DNA from: Fragilaria radians
Lineage: Eukaryota > Bacillariophyta > Fragilariophyceae > Fragilariales > Fragilariaceae
Reading direction: 5' to 3'
Length of the DNA: 12,397 nucleotides
NCBI GenBank assembly: GCA_900642245.1
Contig: CAAAJI010001192.1
Span: 1 to 12,397, forward strand
Below are positions 1 to 7,668 of the stretch, piece by piece. Both the position numbers and the translations under genes were made by a program. Below the pieces are notes generated by a model. That model did not search any database. It had not been told where the DNA came from and saw nothing but the letters and a program-made list of their open reading frames with translations. Positions within the stretch are counted from its first letter, which is position 1, and each line of letters starts with the position of its first letter.

Positions 1-32
1 CATTATCGATTGCATGGTATGTGCCATTAGCA

Positions 33-104
33 CTTGTAGCAAGAAGCAATTTAGGTTAGTTATATCGATTGCTGAAAAGATGTCTCTAGTTACTTTTTTC
101 GTAC
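33..104 (-). other. Candidate 72-nt spliceosomal intron at the 3' end of the KNL1-like frame
   Basis: On the minus strand the coding sequence reads GAG followed by GTACGA (donor; intron starts at 104). A branch-point-like AACTAAC is at 61-55, then comes a pyrimidine-rich stretch ending in ACAAG, with the acceptor AG at 34-33. Splicing here removes the TAG at 86-88. The frame then continues open through positions 32-1 to the window edge, adding about ten more codons (SANGTYHAID...). Seen: the three signals and the open frame. Inferred: that it is used. The 72-nt length is short but believable for a diatom intron. Confidence 0.45.
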
Positions 105-3058
105 CTCACGACTTTCAGTAGATCTCTCATGGATTTCTCTAGCTCCACAGTCATAGTTACAGTATCTTCCGTATCTTCCTGCTCACACACGACATTACCC
201 ATGGGTGGAGCATAGCTGTTTGTATTAGCAGTTGTCATGTCATAGCTTTCACTTTGGCTAGTAGGCGATTCAGGCAATTGAGAATCATTACAATGTTGGG
301 GAGATGCATTTAATTTGTCTGGATGTAAAGGAATTACACCATCTGAGCTCATCCATCGCTGCAATCTGTTTACTTGTGGTGGAATTTGCGATGGCGGCTC
401 ATTGAATGTCACACCCTTAAAATTCAGTAATGGTTTCTCTGATTCTACAGCCTTAGTATTTTGGGAGCATGATTCAACAGAAGTTGAGGTATTCCTGCAA
501 TCATCAAATTTATCCTTCTCAAAAACAACTGGAATCGGACTTTGAGCATAACTCTCAGTAAACTGGTTTTCATCCATGGGTGATGATTGTAGAGCTAACG
601 AAGTTGATAAGGGAATGGAAGAGGCTAAACTTCGGTTTTGAGAATCTTCATGATGTTCATTTGGCAAGGGTGAATTTGGCCCTTTAAAATGAATAGAAAT
701 TTGATCGACATTTGATGAAAAGTCATCACTTTTAGTGTTCGAGCCGACACTTGGGGTTAGGTTCGGAACAGGTGAGAGATTGTGACACGTCGACAAAGAG
801 TCGCATCGACTACCTTCGACGTTAATCGTAATCTCTTCCAAGCGAGAACTTTGAATTGAGGAGCTTCCTTCACTATCAGAAAGGTTGATATCTCCAGTGT
901 GCTCAGAATCTACTTTGGAATCAAAAACATTTGTTTTTCTCAAATCCCAAATATTGGAATGTGAACCTAAGGCTTCCATCATTTCACCCTTATCATCTGT
1001 ATTTGCCGTCTCAGTATCCTCATACTCTCGACTATGATCAATGGAATCGTAATCAACCAATTTATCAATGCACTTCTGGTCACCACTTTTCACGCTTTCA
1101 CTACCTGGAGAAATTGAAGAAGAGTTTGAATTGATTTGCAAGTCAGCCTTTTGTGATATCGACAAACCCATTTTATTTAATCTTTCCTCAATTGAAAATT
1201 TTTCTGGGCTTGATTCATCAAAATCAGTTGACTGTTGGGTGAATGTGGCAGCATCGATATCTGTATTTGCTACAACCGAATTCACATCCGTATTCCCCTC
1301 ATTTGGACTGTTGACGCTAGTTTTCCTTTCTTCATCAGCTCCTGGTATGAGGAATAAGGCTTTAGCCTTTATTGAAGGCATTGGGGTTAAATTGATTGAA
1401 GGACTTCCAATTCTATATTCTGCTGCTTCAGGAGAACCAAATACAACCGACTTTTTCGCTGCCGATTCTAGATGATGGCGATCCTTCCGAGCTGAATTCA
1501 AGATACTCTTTAGGGTAGCTGGATATGGACTTTCAACAGACGGTTTCGATCTGGGTCCGTGATTCAAATTTTGATTTGAAATGTGAATCCCATTTTCCTG
1601 TGATATTATTGTAGACTTTGACTGAGTAGCGGGAGAGCTCTTAATATGAATGTCTTGGACTGTGGAGATATAGCTAACTGCATTTAATTCTGATGATACC
1701 GCACTATCCATATTCAAGATTCGACGAGGTGAAGCAAAATTGTCGCCCTCTAGTAAAGTCTTTCTTCTTTTCAATAAAAAACGTGAATCCGATTGATTTT
1801 TCTGTTCAAGAAGGTCCATGCTTAGTGTTGATCTCTTGCTACTCCGAGTATTTCGTGCAGGTGAGTCCGCAGCATTAGGATTTACAACTCGCTTTGGTGA
1901 TGACTGTAGTTTTGTGAGTGAAAGTAGACTTGACTTTTTAGGCATGGTGGATAAATGCCCACTAGTCTCATCATTAGCGACAAACATCATTGGATGGTTC
2001 TGCGGTGAAGTAATTGAAGAACTTTTGATAGCCTTGATGCTAAAATCAAGTCCGCTTGAATCCTGAACACCATAATTGCACGTTGGCGATGCGAGCAATG
2101 ACACATCAGAAGACGGCGTTTTTGTTAGTTCTAGCATACTTGATTTCTTCGATGGTGATGAAAAATATGTTTCTTTTTCCTGTGCGCAGGAGAGGTTGAT
2201 AGACTGAATTTGTGACGAGAATACTGAATTAGTTGTACCTGGGATGTTTGGACTCGCAACATTTTCGAGACTCAAAGATGCATTGAAGATATCATAGCTT
2301 TCTGGCGATGCCAGTAATGACTGTTCAGACGATGGAGATGCTTTCTCGCTAATTATGCCGTCAAACAAATCTTCAATTGAAGCCATACTAGCATCAAGTT
2401 TGGAGGGTGTATGTTTTTCAGGTGCTGTAGAATCGGCATCCCTTTCTTCACTTCTCTCTGATGAGTTCCTGCTACCCTCTAAGGAAGTCTTGTTGCTTGG
2501 AGTAGACATTGACTTGTTTTTTCGGCTGGAAACATTTGTCGAAATATCTCTGACATTTTCTCTCGATGCCAATAGGTCTTGGATTCTGGAAGAATGGGCA
2601 CTTTTAGAGGTTGCAAGCTGCATTCGCGATGAAGCTGCGAGAATAAAATTAGAGGCAGTCAACTCTGTCGTGTCACTTAGAATGCTTCTATTCATAATAT
2701 CACTGTTTTCGGTACTCATGCTTGGATCATCTTCTAGGATAGATATCAATCCAGTGTGATTCGTATCATCATTTTTTATGTGTCCCCTGTTTGATGGTGT
2801 CTTTGGTGTCCCAGAAAAGTAATATGCTGATACAGCTGAGGATCCAAGGTTCACCTGCTGCTTTGTTGGGGTAGGGAGGACAGTTTGATTACGGGATGAG
2901 GGTACCTTGTCAACGATCGATTCTGACCCATGATTAATCTCCCCACTTAATGTTTGCCTTCGCTTAGAACCGTTTATTGAGCTCTCCGTCGGGGTCTTGA
3001 CATTCATCGATGAAGTTTGGTCGCTAAATCGCCGTTTGCTTGACTTCGAAGGAAGCAT
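86..3058 (-). CDS. Ser-rich KNL1/Spc105-like kinetochore scaffold candidate (N-terminal part)
   Basis: The open frame gives 990 residues of mostly disordered, Ser/Thr/Asn-rich sequence with about thirty SP or TP sites (CDK-type). Residues 518-521 (SILN) and 536-540 (KSVVF) resemble the paired SILK and RVxF PP1-docking motifs of KNL1 proteins. A second KxVxF motif (KGVTF) sits at 881-885. ELT cores recur at 132-134 and 310-312, and a 14-residue repeat is at 304-317 and 374-387. Basic KRRxT/S sites at about 8-12, 32-36 and 430-434 fit an Aurora/PKA consensus. No globular domain is visible; the C-terminal coiled coil and RWD domain of KNL1 are absent here but may lie beyond the left edge, after the intron at 33-104. 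KNL1 recruits PP1 and Bub proteins to kinetochores; that role here is inferred. Another CDK-regulated PP1-binding nuclear protein is the main alternative. The first ATG of the frame was taken as the start. Confidence 0.5.
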   Translation of the reverse strand: MLPSKSSKRRFSDQTSSMNVKTPTESSINGSKRRQTLSGEINHGSESIVDKVPSSRNQTVLPTPTKQQVNLGSSAVSAYYFSGTPKTPSNRGHIKNDDTNHTGLISILEDDPSMSTENSDIMNRSILSDTTELTASNFILAASSRMQLATSKSAHSSRIQDLLASRENVRDISTNVSSRKNKSMSTPSNKTSLEGSRNSSERSEERDADSTAPEKHTPSKLDASMASIEDLFDGIISEKASPSSEQSLLASPESYDIFNASLSLENVASPNIPGTTNSVFSSQIQSINLSCAQEKETYFSSPSKKSSMLELTKTPSSDVSLLASPTCNYGVQDSSGLDFSIKAIKSSSITSPQNHPMMFVANDETSGHLSTMPKKSSLLSLTKLQSSPKRVVNPNAADSPARNTRSSKRSTLSMDLLEQKNQSDSRFLLKRRKTLLEGDNFASPRRILNMDSAVSSELNAVSYISTVQDIHIKSSPATQSKSTIISQENGIHISNQNLNHGPRSKPSVESPYPATLKSILNSARKDRHHLESAAKKSVVFGSPEAAEYRIGSPSINLTPMPSIKAKALFLIPGADEERKTSVNSPNEGNTDVNSVVANTDIDAATFTQQSTDFDESSPEKFSIEERLNKMGLSISQKADLQINSNSSSISPGSESVKSGDQKCIDKLVDYDSIDHSREYEDTETANTDDKGEMMEALGSHSNIWDLRKTNVFDSKVDSEHTGDINLSDSEGSSSIQSSRLEEITINVEGSRCDSLSTCHNLSPVPNLTPSVGSNTKSDDFSSNVDQISIHFKGPNSPLPNEHHEDSQNRSLASSIPLSTSLALQSSPMDENQFTESYAQSPIPVVFEKDKFDDCRNTSTSVESCSQNTKAVESEKPLLNFKGVTFNEPPSQIPPQVNRLQRWMSSDGVIPLHPDKLNASPQHCNDSQLPESPTSQSESYDMTTANTNSYAPPMGNVVCEQEDTEDTVTMTVELEKSMRDLLKVVRYEKSN
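1439..1513 (-). other. SILK-like plus KxVxF PP1-docking pair inside the KNL1-like protein
   Basis: This stretch encodes residues 516-540. It contains KSILN (517-521) and KSVVF (536-540), about 15 residues apart. KSVVF fits the consensus [RK]-x-[VI]-x-[FW]; SILN differs from SILK only in its last residue. It is followed by a SPEAAEY stretch and SP/TP sites that could regulate binding. KNL1 proteins of animals and fungi carry both motif types close together, which is the main reason for the family call. Confidence 0.5.
1898..2149 (-). repeat. Two copies of a KKSS-x-L-x-LTK motif in the KNL1-like protein
   Basis: Residues 304-317 and 374-387 share the pattern KKSS[ML]L[ES]LTK[TL][PQ]SS, with 70 residues between copy starts. 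The first copy contains an ELTK core reminiscent of a MELT motif, the Bub3-binding repeat of KNL1 after Mps1 phosphorylation. The second has SLTK and so lacks the acidic residue. The repeat is seen directly; relation to MELT repeats is inference. Confidence 0.45.
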
Positions 3059-3818
3059 AGTGCAAATTGGTAAGTCGAAATGTTCAGAGGTGTTAACGCA
3101 AATTAAGGTATGATGTGGGTTTAAAATAAAAATATTTTTGACGGTTTCAAGTTTGAAATTATCGCGATAACGTTTTTTCTTGGAACTACTCTCATTACAG
3201 TAAAGTTACTGGTATAAAAAAATTGATATATACATCACACTTTCTGGTAAAATGTAATCTGAAGCTGGAGCTTAATTTGTGGCAGATGCTAGGGAACCAC
3301 AGCACAAGTACGATAAATACATTTAAGTTGTATGCACTGTTCAAAATATAAAAGATTTGAAACTGTGAAGGTACATTAAGCATGCGTTGTCAGAGGTTCT
3401 GGCTTGGGTAGACACACTTGATTAATGCACGGAAAGAGAATTCAAGAAAACAACATGATACACACTGCATCTAGCGAAAGAAGGTTATGAGATATAGGAA
3501 TGTTGATGTAATGATTACCCAGAAAATATATTTGTTAAATGAGAAATATTACGTTTCGAGGACATGCAGCGGCAATGTGTAGACTAATGTACTTCAAAAT
3601 TTATGAAACCTAAATTCAATACGCTTCAGAATGCATATTTATTGCCCTAAATTTGCGTCGCCCATATTTCATTTGATCGGGACATGTAATGATAAAATGT
3701 CAATAGAATAAATTGATTGTCTATCTCGGAGTAACCCAAGAAATCCGGGTGTTTTGGGGAGAATTAATGACATCGTGCATCCGTTTCCTTAATTCAGTGA
3801 TACTCCTTATTTTTCAAG
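3059..3818. promoter_or_regulatory. Divergent intergenic spacer between the KNL1-like and EF-hand genes
   Basis: About 760 bp separate the two divergent start codons, so both promoters should lie here. The DNA is AT-rich with no convincing coding sequence; a 62-codon minus-strand frame at 3195-3383 has no recognisable motif. The one distinct signal is the perfect palindrome at 3159-3170. No TATA element can be assigned with confidence. Confidence 0.5.
3159..3170. promoter_or_regulatory. Perfect 12-bp palindrome TTATCGCGATAA
   Basis: The sequence is identical on both strands and holds two CpG steps inside an AT-rich spacer. It lies 101 bp upstream of the KNL1-like start codon and about 650 bp upstream of the EF-hand gene. 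A symmetric site is what a dimeric transcription factor would bind. No specific factor is identified; the CGCG core only loosely recalls E2F/DP sites. Confidence 0.3.
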
Positions 3819-4829
3819 ATGCGACGACCCAAATTGTCCTCTGCTTCTTACAATGCAAGACAACGACTCAAGTTGGCAGCAAATCATGTAGCACTTTACG
3901 AAGTAATTGCAGTGGCTCTGGAATCAGTGAGTGCCATGGCCAAGCCGATAACAAACCTACATGATGCCGTGAAAGCAGCAACCACCCAAATGACTTTAGA
4001 GCATAGTCTTTTCTCCCACCAGATCCGCTTTCACAATTTAATAGATATAATGAAGCGAGACGAGAAGGCCCAAATAGTGTTTACTGCCTTTGATACTCAT
4101 GATAGGAAGTCCATAGGGGTCGATGACTTGGAGGTGGGTCTACGACATTGTCGATTGATATCAAGTTGTACCTATCCAACTGGAGAAGAATTGATACAGG
4201 TATTTGCGTCTCATAGGAATGGTAATTTGACTTGTTCTGACTTTGAAAATCTCATTGATGGTTTGGCGGCATCTTCCCGTGATTGCAATTACGATGACAT
4301 GTGTCATTTGCTCCTTCATTCGGCATTGTTTACCAAATCAGGAGGAGAAATTATTCGTGACACGGTATTGTCGATTGCAGGACAATCCAAGTATAGGATT
4401 GAAGATGCGATATATGAAGCAAGACTTATCCTTCTGTTTCGAGCCATGGATGAGGAATGTTCGGGACATGTGATGGTTGATAAATTTATGGCTTTGTTAG
4501 ATTCATGTCGGCCTGAAATATCAAGTGGGAAAGTTACCTACAGAAACTTTCGCAAATTAGATTATGAAATGTTTAGTGAAAATATGGTTGAGCTTAGTGT
4601 TCACTGTACGACAGGTGGGGGAATCAAAGACGTTTTGAATGACATGACGATCGCCCTCTGTGCGATCGAGATTGCCGACAAGGTTCCTGAATGCGGTTCC
4701 GTGGCGGAGAGACTTCAAGATTCATCATCGTCTATTGGAACTTGCGATTCCTTGAGCAGTCGAAGTGTTGGAAGTCAAAATAGTTTAAGTATTCTTGCTC
4801 CTATGGCGTCACTTTTATATAAAACCTAA
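3819..4829 (+). CDS. Protein with degenerate EF-hand-like repeats
   Basis: The frame encodes 336 residues. Loops with EF-hand spacing appear at residues 92-103 (D1, I8, D12), 130-141 (N5, G6, L8, D12) and 211-222 (D1, E3, S5, G6, V8, K12), each preceded by a hydrophobic helix. A weaker loop at about 232-243 keeps only G6 and V8. None has the full D-x-D-x-D-G...E set, so calcium binding is doubtful or weak; the last ligand is D in two loops and K in the third. The N-terminus is basic (MRRPK); residues 300-325 are Ser-rich and end in a short hydrophobic tail. There is no signal peptide or membrane segment. An in-frame TGA at 3798 supports this ATG. The gene is divergent from the KNL1-like gene and convergent with the HA-repeat gene. 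The fold call is by pattern; partner and role are unknown. Confidence 0.7.
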   Translation: MRRPKLSSASYNARQRLKLAANHVALYEVIAVALESVSAMAKPITNLHDAVKAATTQMTLEHSLFSHQIRFHNLIDIMKRDEKAQIVFTAFDTHDRKSIGVDDLEVGLRHCRLISSCTYPTGEELIQVFASHRNGNLTCSDFENLIDGLAASSRDCNYDDMCHLLLHSALFTKSGGEIIRDTVLSIAGQSKYRIEDAIYEARLILLFRAMDEECSGHVMVDKFMALLDSCRPEISSGKVTYRNFRKLDYEMFSENMVELSVHCTTGGGIKDVLNDMTIALCAIEIADKVPECGSVAERLQDSSSSIGTCDSLSSRSVGSQNSLSILAPMASLLYKT

Positions 4830-4990
4830 AAAAGGTCCCCGTGTATAAATCTGTTTCAGTGTAACCCTCCTTAGTATAGCAATTTCGATGTAGACCTGCT
4901 GCAAAAAATAATGATATTATCCTAGCTACTACTACTCGTCATCTTCTTGATTCCACAAATCAAGCAAATCATCGTCGGTGTAGATATCTT
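4830..4990. other. Convergent 3' spacer
   Basis: Only 161 bp separate the stop codons of the EF-hand gene (plus) and the HA-repeat gene (minus). Both 3' UTRs and polyadenylation sites must lie here or overlap the neighbouring gene, so the transcripts may overlap as sense/antisense. No clear AATAAA was seen. Confidence 0.5.
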
Positions 4991-6223
4991 TTACTTCCGC
5001 ATCTGGATTGTCTGTCCATCGAACCAATGTTGCTTCGGTGGCATTCCTGGTACGATACCTTTTTCACGAATCTCAGCAAATAGATCGTCCCAATCTTCTA
5101 ATTTTGGACCCTCATTTTTGGGTGTACTCCATTGGAATTGTGAAAGACGTTCCAATGCCGCTTGGCGTTGGTCTGTCATACTAGACGGCCTTCCTTGTAA
5201 CTTACGCTGATATTGATTTCGTTGATGTGAGAGCCATATTTTCAAGTCTCTATTACTCTCATCTAAGAACGGTATATTTACATGTCCATGTTTCTCTGCA
5301 AATTCTTCAAGTCTCCTCAGCATGGAGAACCAATTGTGAGCATGTAGATTCCATCGAAACTCCAATGCTTCCAACCTTGTAATACGTGCCGGCGTCAATG
5401 CGGTGGGCAATCCAGCTAAATATGATTTATACATCGTTCGTTGATTCATAACCCACTGACCAAGTTGATAATTTTCAGCATAATCTTCAGGTACATTTGA
5501 GTGTCCCATTGTAGAATAGAAATCTTCAAGTTCTTGGTAATGTTGATTCCACATGTCCGTGTGGACTTGAATATGATCCCAAAGTCCAATGCTACTTAAG
5601 GCAGCGAGTCGACCAGGACTTAAGCCAATAGATATTTTTCCTTGCAAGAATGCTCGATAGGAGCCTTTTTGATTTTGAAGCCAAACTCCAAGTTTTGTAT
5701 TTAGGGGTACATTGAAATTTCCATGACGAGATCGAAAGGAACACAATTCCTGGAATCGTTGATTCCAGATATAATCCTGAACATTCCAAACAAAATGAAG
5801 ATTATTCAATTGTTCCATATCCTCCTGGGATAGCTTCGGTCTGTGTTCCGACACATTATGCGTTGAAAATTGATATCGATAGTTGCGACGAAGTGTTTTG
5901 CACCACTCCGCTAGTTCGGCATTCTCTTCGGAAGACACCAACGTGTGACCTTTCATATTGTAATATCTTTGAAGCTCAGAAATCATCCTATTCCATTTTT
6001 TCGAATTACGACGTCGTTTGATTTTTAATGTTGTATGTGTCGATGCTTCTGCCGAGACTGGATATGGTTGTTGTGATGAACTATTCAATTCTAGTGAAAA
6101 TGTGGAAACATCTGTTGGAGTACATTGGAAGCCTTTTCGATAACCACGCTCAGGGATAAAGCCGGTTACTACTCTTAGTATTGACAACGCATGTATAGAA
6201 AGTGCGAGAAAAAATACTGTCAT
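4991..6223 (-). CDS. Helicase-associated (HA) domain repeat protein with signal or plastid-type leader
   Basis: The protein has 410 residues. Residues 77-147, 153-217, 225-292 and 298-365 are four copies of the HA domain (PF03457-like): each opens with W, has a GH/GNxxVP-type centre, a second W about 28-32 residues on, and a closing L-x-L/F-x-W segment. No helicase motor motifs are present; stand-alone HA-repeat proteins are common in diatoms and thought to bind nucleic acid, but their role is poorly known. The N-terminus (residues 2-20) is hydrophobic, followed by VTG then FIPERGYRKGF. Phe at the predicted +1 position after residue 21 matches the ASAF-like rule for diatom plastid import, and the next 50 residues are rich in Ser, Thr and basic residues. 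Plastid targeting is an inference; plain secretion is the alternative. It ends convergent with the EF-hand gene. Confidence 0.85.
   Translation of the reverse strand: MTVFFLALSIHALSILRVVTGFIPERGYRKGFQCTPTDVSTFSLELNSSSQQPYPVSAEASTHTTLKIKRRRNSKKWNRMISELQRYYNMKGHTLVSSEENAELAEWCKTLRRNYRYQFSTHNVSEHRPKLSQEDMEQLNNLHFVWNVQDYIWNQRFQELCSFRSRHGNFNVPLNTKLGVWLQNQKGSYRAFLQGKISIGLSPGRLAALSSIGLWDHIQVHTDMWNQHYQELEDFYSTMGHSNVPEDYAENYQLGQWVMNQRTMYKSYLAGLPTALTPARITRLEALEFRWNLHAHNWFSMLRRLEEFAEKHGHVNIPFLDESNRDLKIWLSHQRNQYQRKLQGRPSSMTDQRQAALERLSQFQWSTPKNEGPKLEDWDDLFAEIREKGIVPGMPPKQHWFDGQTIQMRK
5129..5995 (-). repeat. Four tandem HA-domain repeats
   Basis: Repeat starts at W77, W153, W225 and W298 give a period of 72-76 residues, with second tryptophans at W107, W181, W257 and W330. 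Copies 2 to 4 are the most regular. Copy 1 lacks the VP centre and has a longer insertion, so it is the most diverged. Confidence 0.8.
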
Positions 6224-6228
6224 CTCAT
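6220..6228 (-). promoter_or_regulatory. Two-codon upstream ORF overlapping the HA-gene start
   Basis: On the minus strand the bases read ATGAGATGACA. The upstream ATG (6228-6226) gives Met-Arg-stop, and its TGA (6222-6220) overlaps the ATG of the main frame (6223-6221). If the transcript includes the first ATG, ribosomes would stop exactly at the main start, a setting that can allow termination-reinitiation. The arrangement is seen; regulatory use is inferred. Confidence 0.25.
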
Positions 6229-7668
6229 TGTTCGTTTCGAAAATGACATCTTTACAAATGGTGGAAACAACACTACACTAAACCCGACGAAGAGCAGACA
6301 AGATTTAATTTATTGACGACAAAAGTAACTACAAAAAAGAATAAGTTATATCATTAATACTTATTGTAAAGTCAACAGACTATTTGTTGAGCCACAAATC
6401 AATATGAAAGTTTCCATTGCAAAATCTTCCATTGAAATGACTCCTTCTGTATGCCAAACTCAGAAGATTAGAGAAGTCTCCCAATCTGTGCATTCACCTC
6501 CAAACATATATAAAATCAATTTAAGTCACCGCTAAATACAAAAAACTAAATCTAATGAACCCAGAACAATTTGCCACGGTGCATCCATTCTTCAACTTTT
6601 TTTGACAAAGTTAACCTTGCTTGGCGCAATAGATTGTTGAGCATGCACTAGTTTGGAGCCTTTGTACATCAATTGCATATATTTACGGGGTCCAAATTGA
6701 ATTCTCTAAACATCCAATCAACGTGATGTTCATATCTTTGTATTATTTGAACTAGCTGATATAATCCTCTTAATTGAGGTCTTAACCGCTTCATTTAAGA
6801 CTGCAGGTTGATTGTCTGTGTCTAGGTTCTTAGCATAGCAAGAAAAAAGTGTCTTCCCGTGTTTGCGGTTCATTTTCAACGATTCAAACGTCAATCAGTG
6901 ACTCTTGAGTATTGAGATGACCACTGGCTTTCATGAAGATAGATCCCTGTATTCCAATTGCTAGTTTCATTCTTCCTAATTTTACAACCTCTTAAAGTGA
7001 GACAGAGATTATTCATGTGACACCTTGAGAATATCATTATTTGTAGCCACCATTTCTTCATGCCACACTGGAGCCTTGTCTTCATCTAGAATCTGTCTTA
7101 TGAAGTGTTCTTTATTTTAACCGAATTTGCGGTAGGGATGAAAGGGACAGTACTTAATACTGCCTAGGAAGAGATGTGAAAATATATATAGAATATCCTT
7201 TTTATTCAATTAAAATCAGCATTACCTGCAAGGATTTCATCTTTGATTTGCAATGTATCCTGTCAATTACTTAAAATGGCAAAACAATGCAAGAAGCAGG
7301 CAGAAATTAAAACCGTGCAGGATAACTTTAATTCTGGTATGGAAGGTAATGACTCAATTCTCATAAATATCAGACTACAATTGTCTGGGAAGTTAAACTT
7401 CTATCATAATGTTGTTCATAAAATGATGCACAAAAAATTAAAGATACCAAGATAAAATCATATTTTGAAGTGTAAAAAGATTATCATTTGAACGGAGAAT
7501 TCATTTTAACTTGAGAACTTAGTACTGAAGTACATTATTCCATTTCGCCTTAGAGTAATTGGCAGCAGAGAAAGGCAGGCGCGTCTTGGAGAACAAACAA
7601 AAACCAATTCAAGTATTTACTTCAATCTGCCAATATTTATCAACGTCAAAAGGATCCTTACTACTTTC
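6229..7668. other. Long gene-poor spacer with weak coding-like fragments
   Basis: This stretch of about 1.4 kb lies upstream of the HA gene and downstream of the DUF6824 gene. No recognisable gene, tRNA or repeat was found. Between about 6550 and 7090 the minus strand has short open runs in different frames, for example 64 codons at 6891-7085 and a 40-codon ATG frame starting at 6794. Peptides such as WHEEMVATNNDILKVS can be read there. They could be a decayed gene, but no family is recognised. The plus-strand frame at 7243-7455 has no motif either. Confidence 0.4.

Noticed and set aside
315..2759. Several plus-strand open frames of 60-135 codons at 315-545, 931-1134, 1068-1475, 1693-1878, 1818-2066 and 2355-2759
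   Set aside because: They lie opposite the 990-residue minus-strand frame, are explained by its Ser-rich codon use, and show no motif of their own.
3195..3383. 62-codon minus-strand frame in the divergent spacer
   Set aside because: AT-rich and hydrophobic by composition, no motif, and located where promoters are expected.
7138..7167. Small hairpin-like stretch CAGTA-CTTAA-TACTG, considered as a tRNA arm or terminator
   Set aside because: Only about five paired bases, no cloverleaf partners around it.
7243..7455. 70-codon plus-strand frame, Lys-rich
   Set aside because: No domain or repeat is visible; Lys richness follows from local A content.
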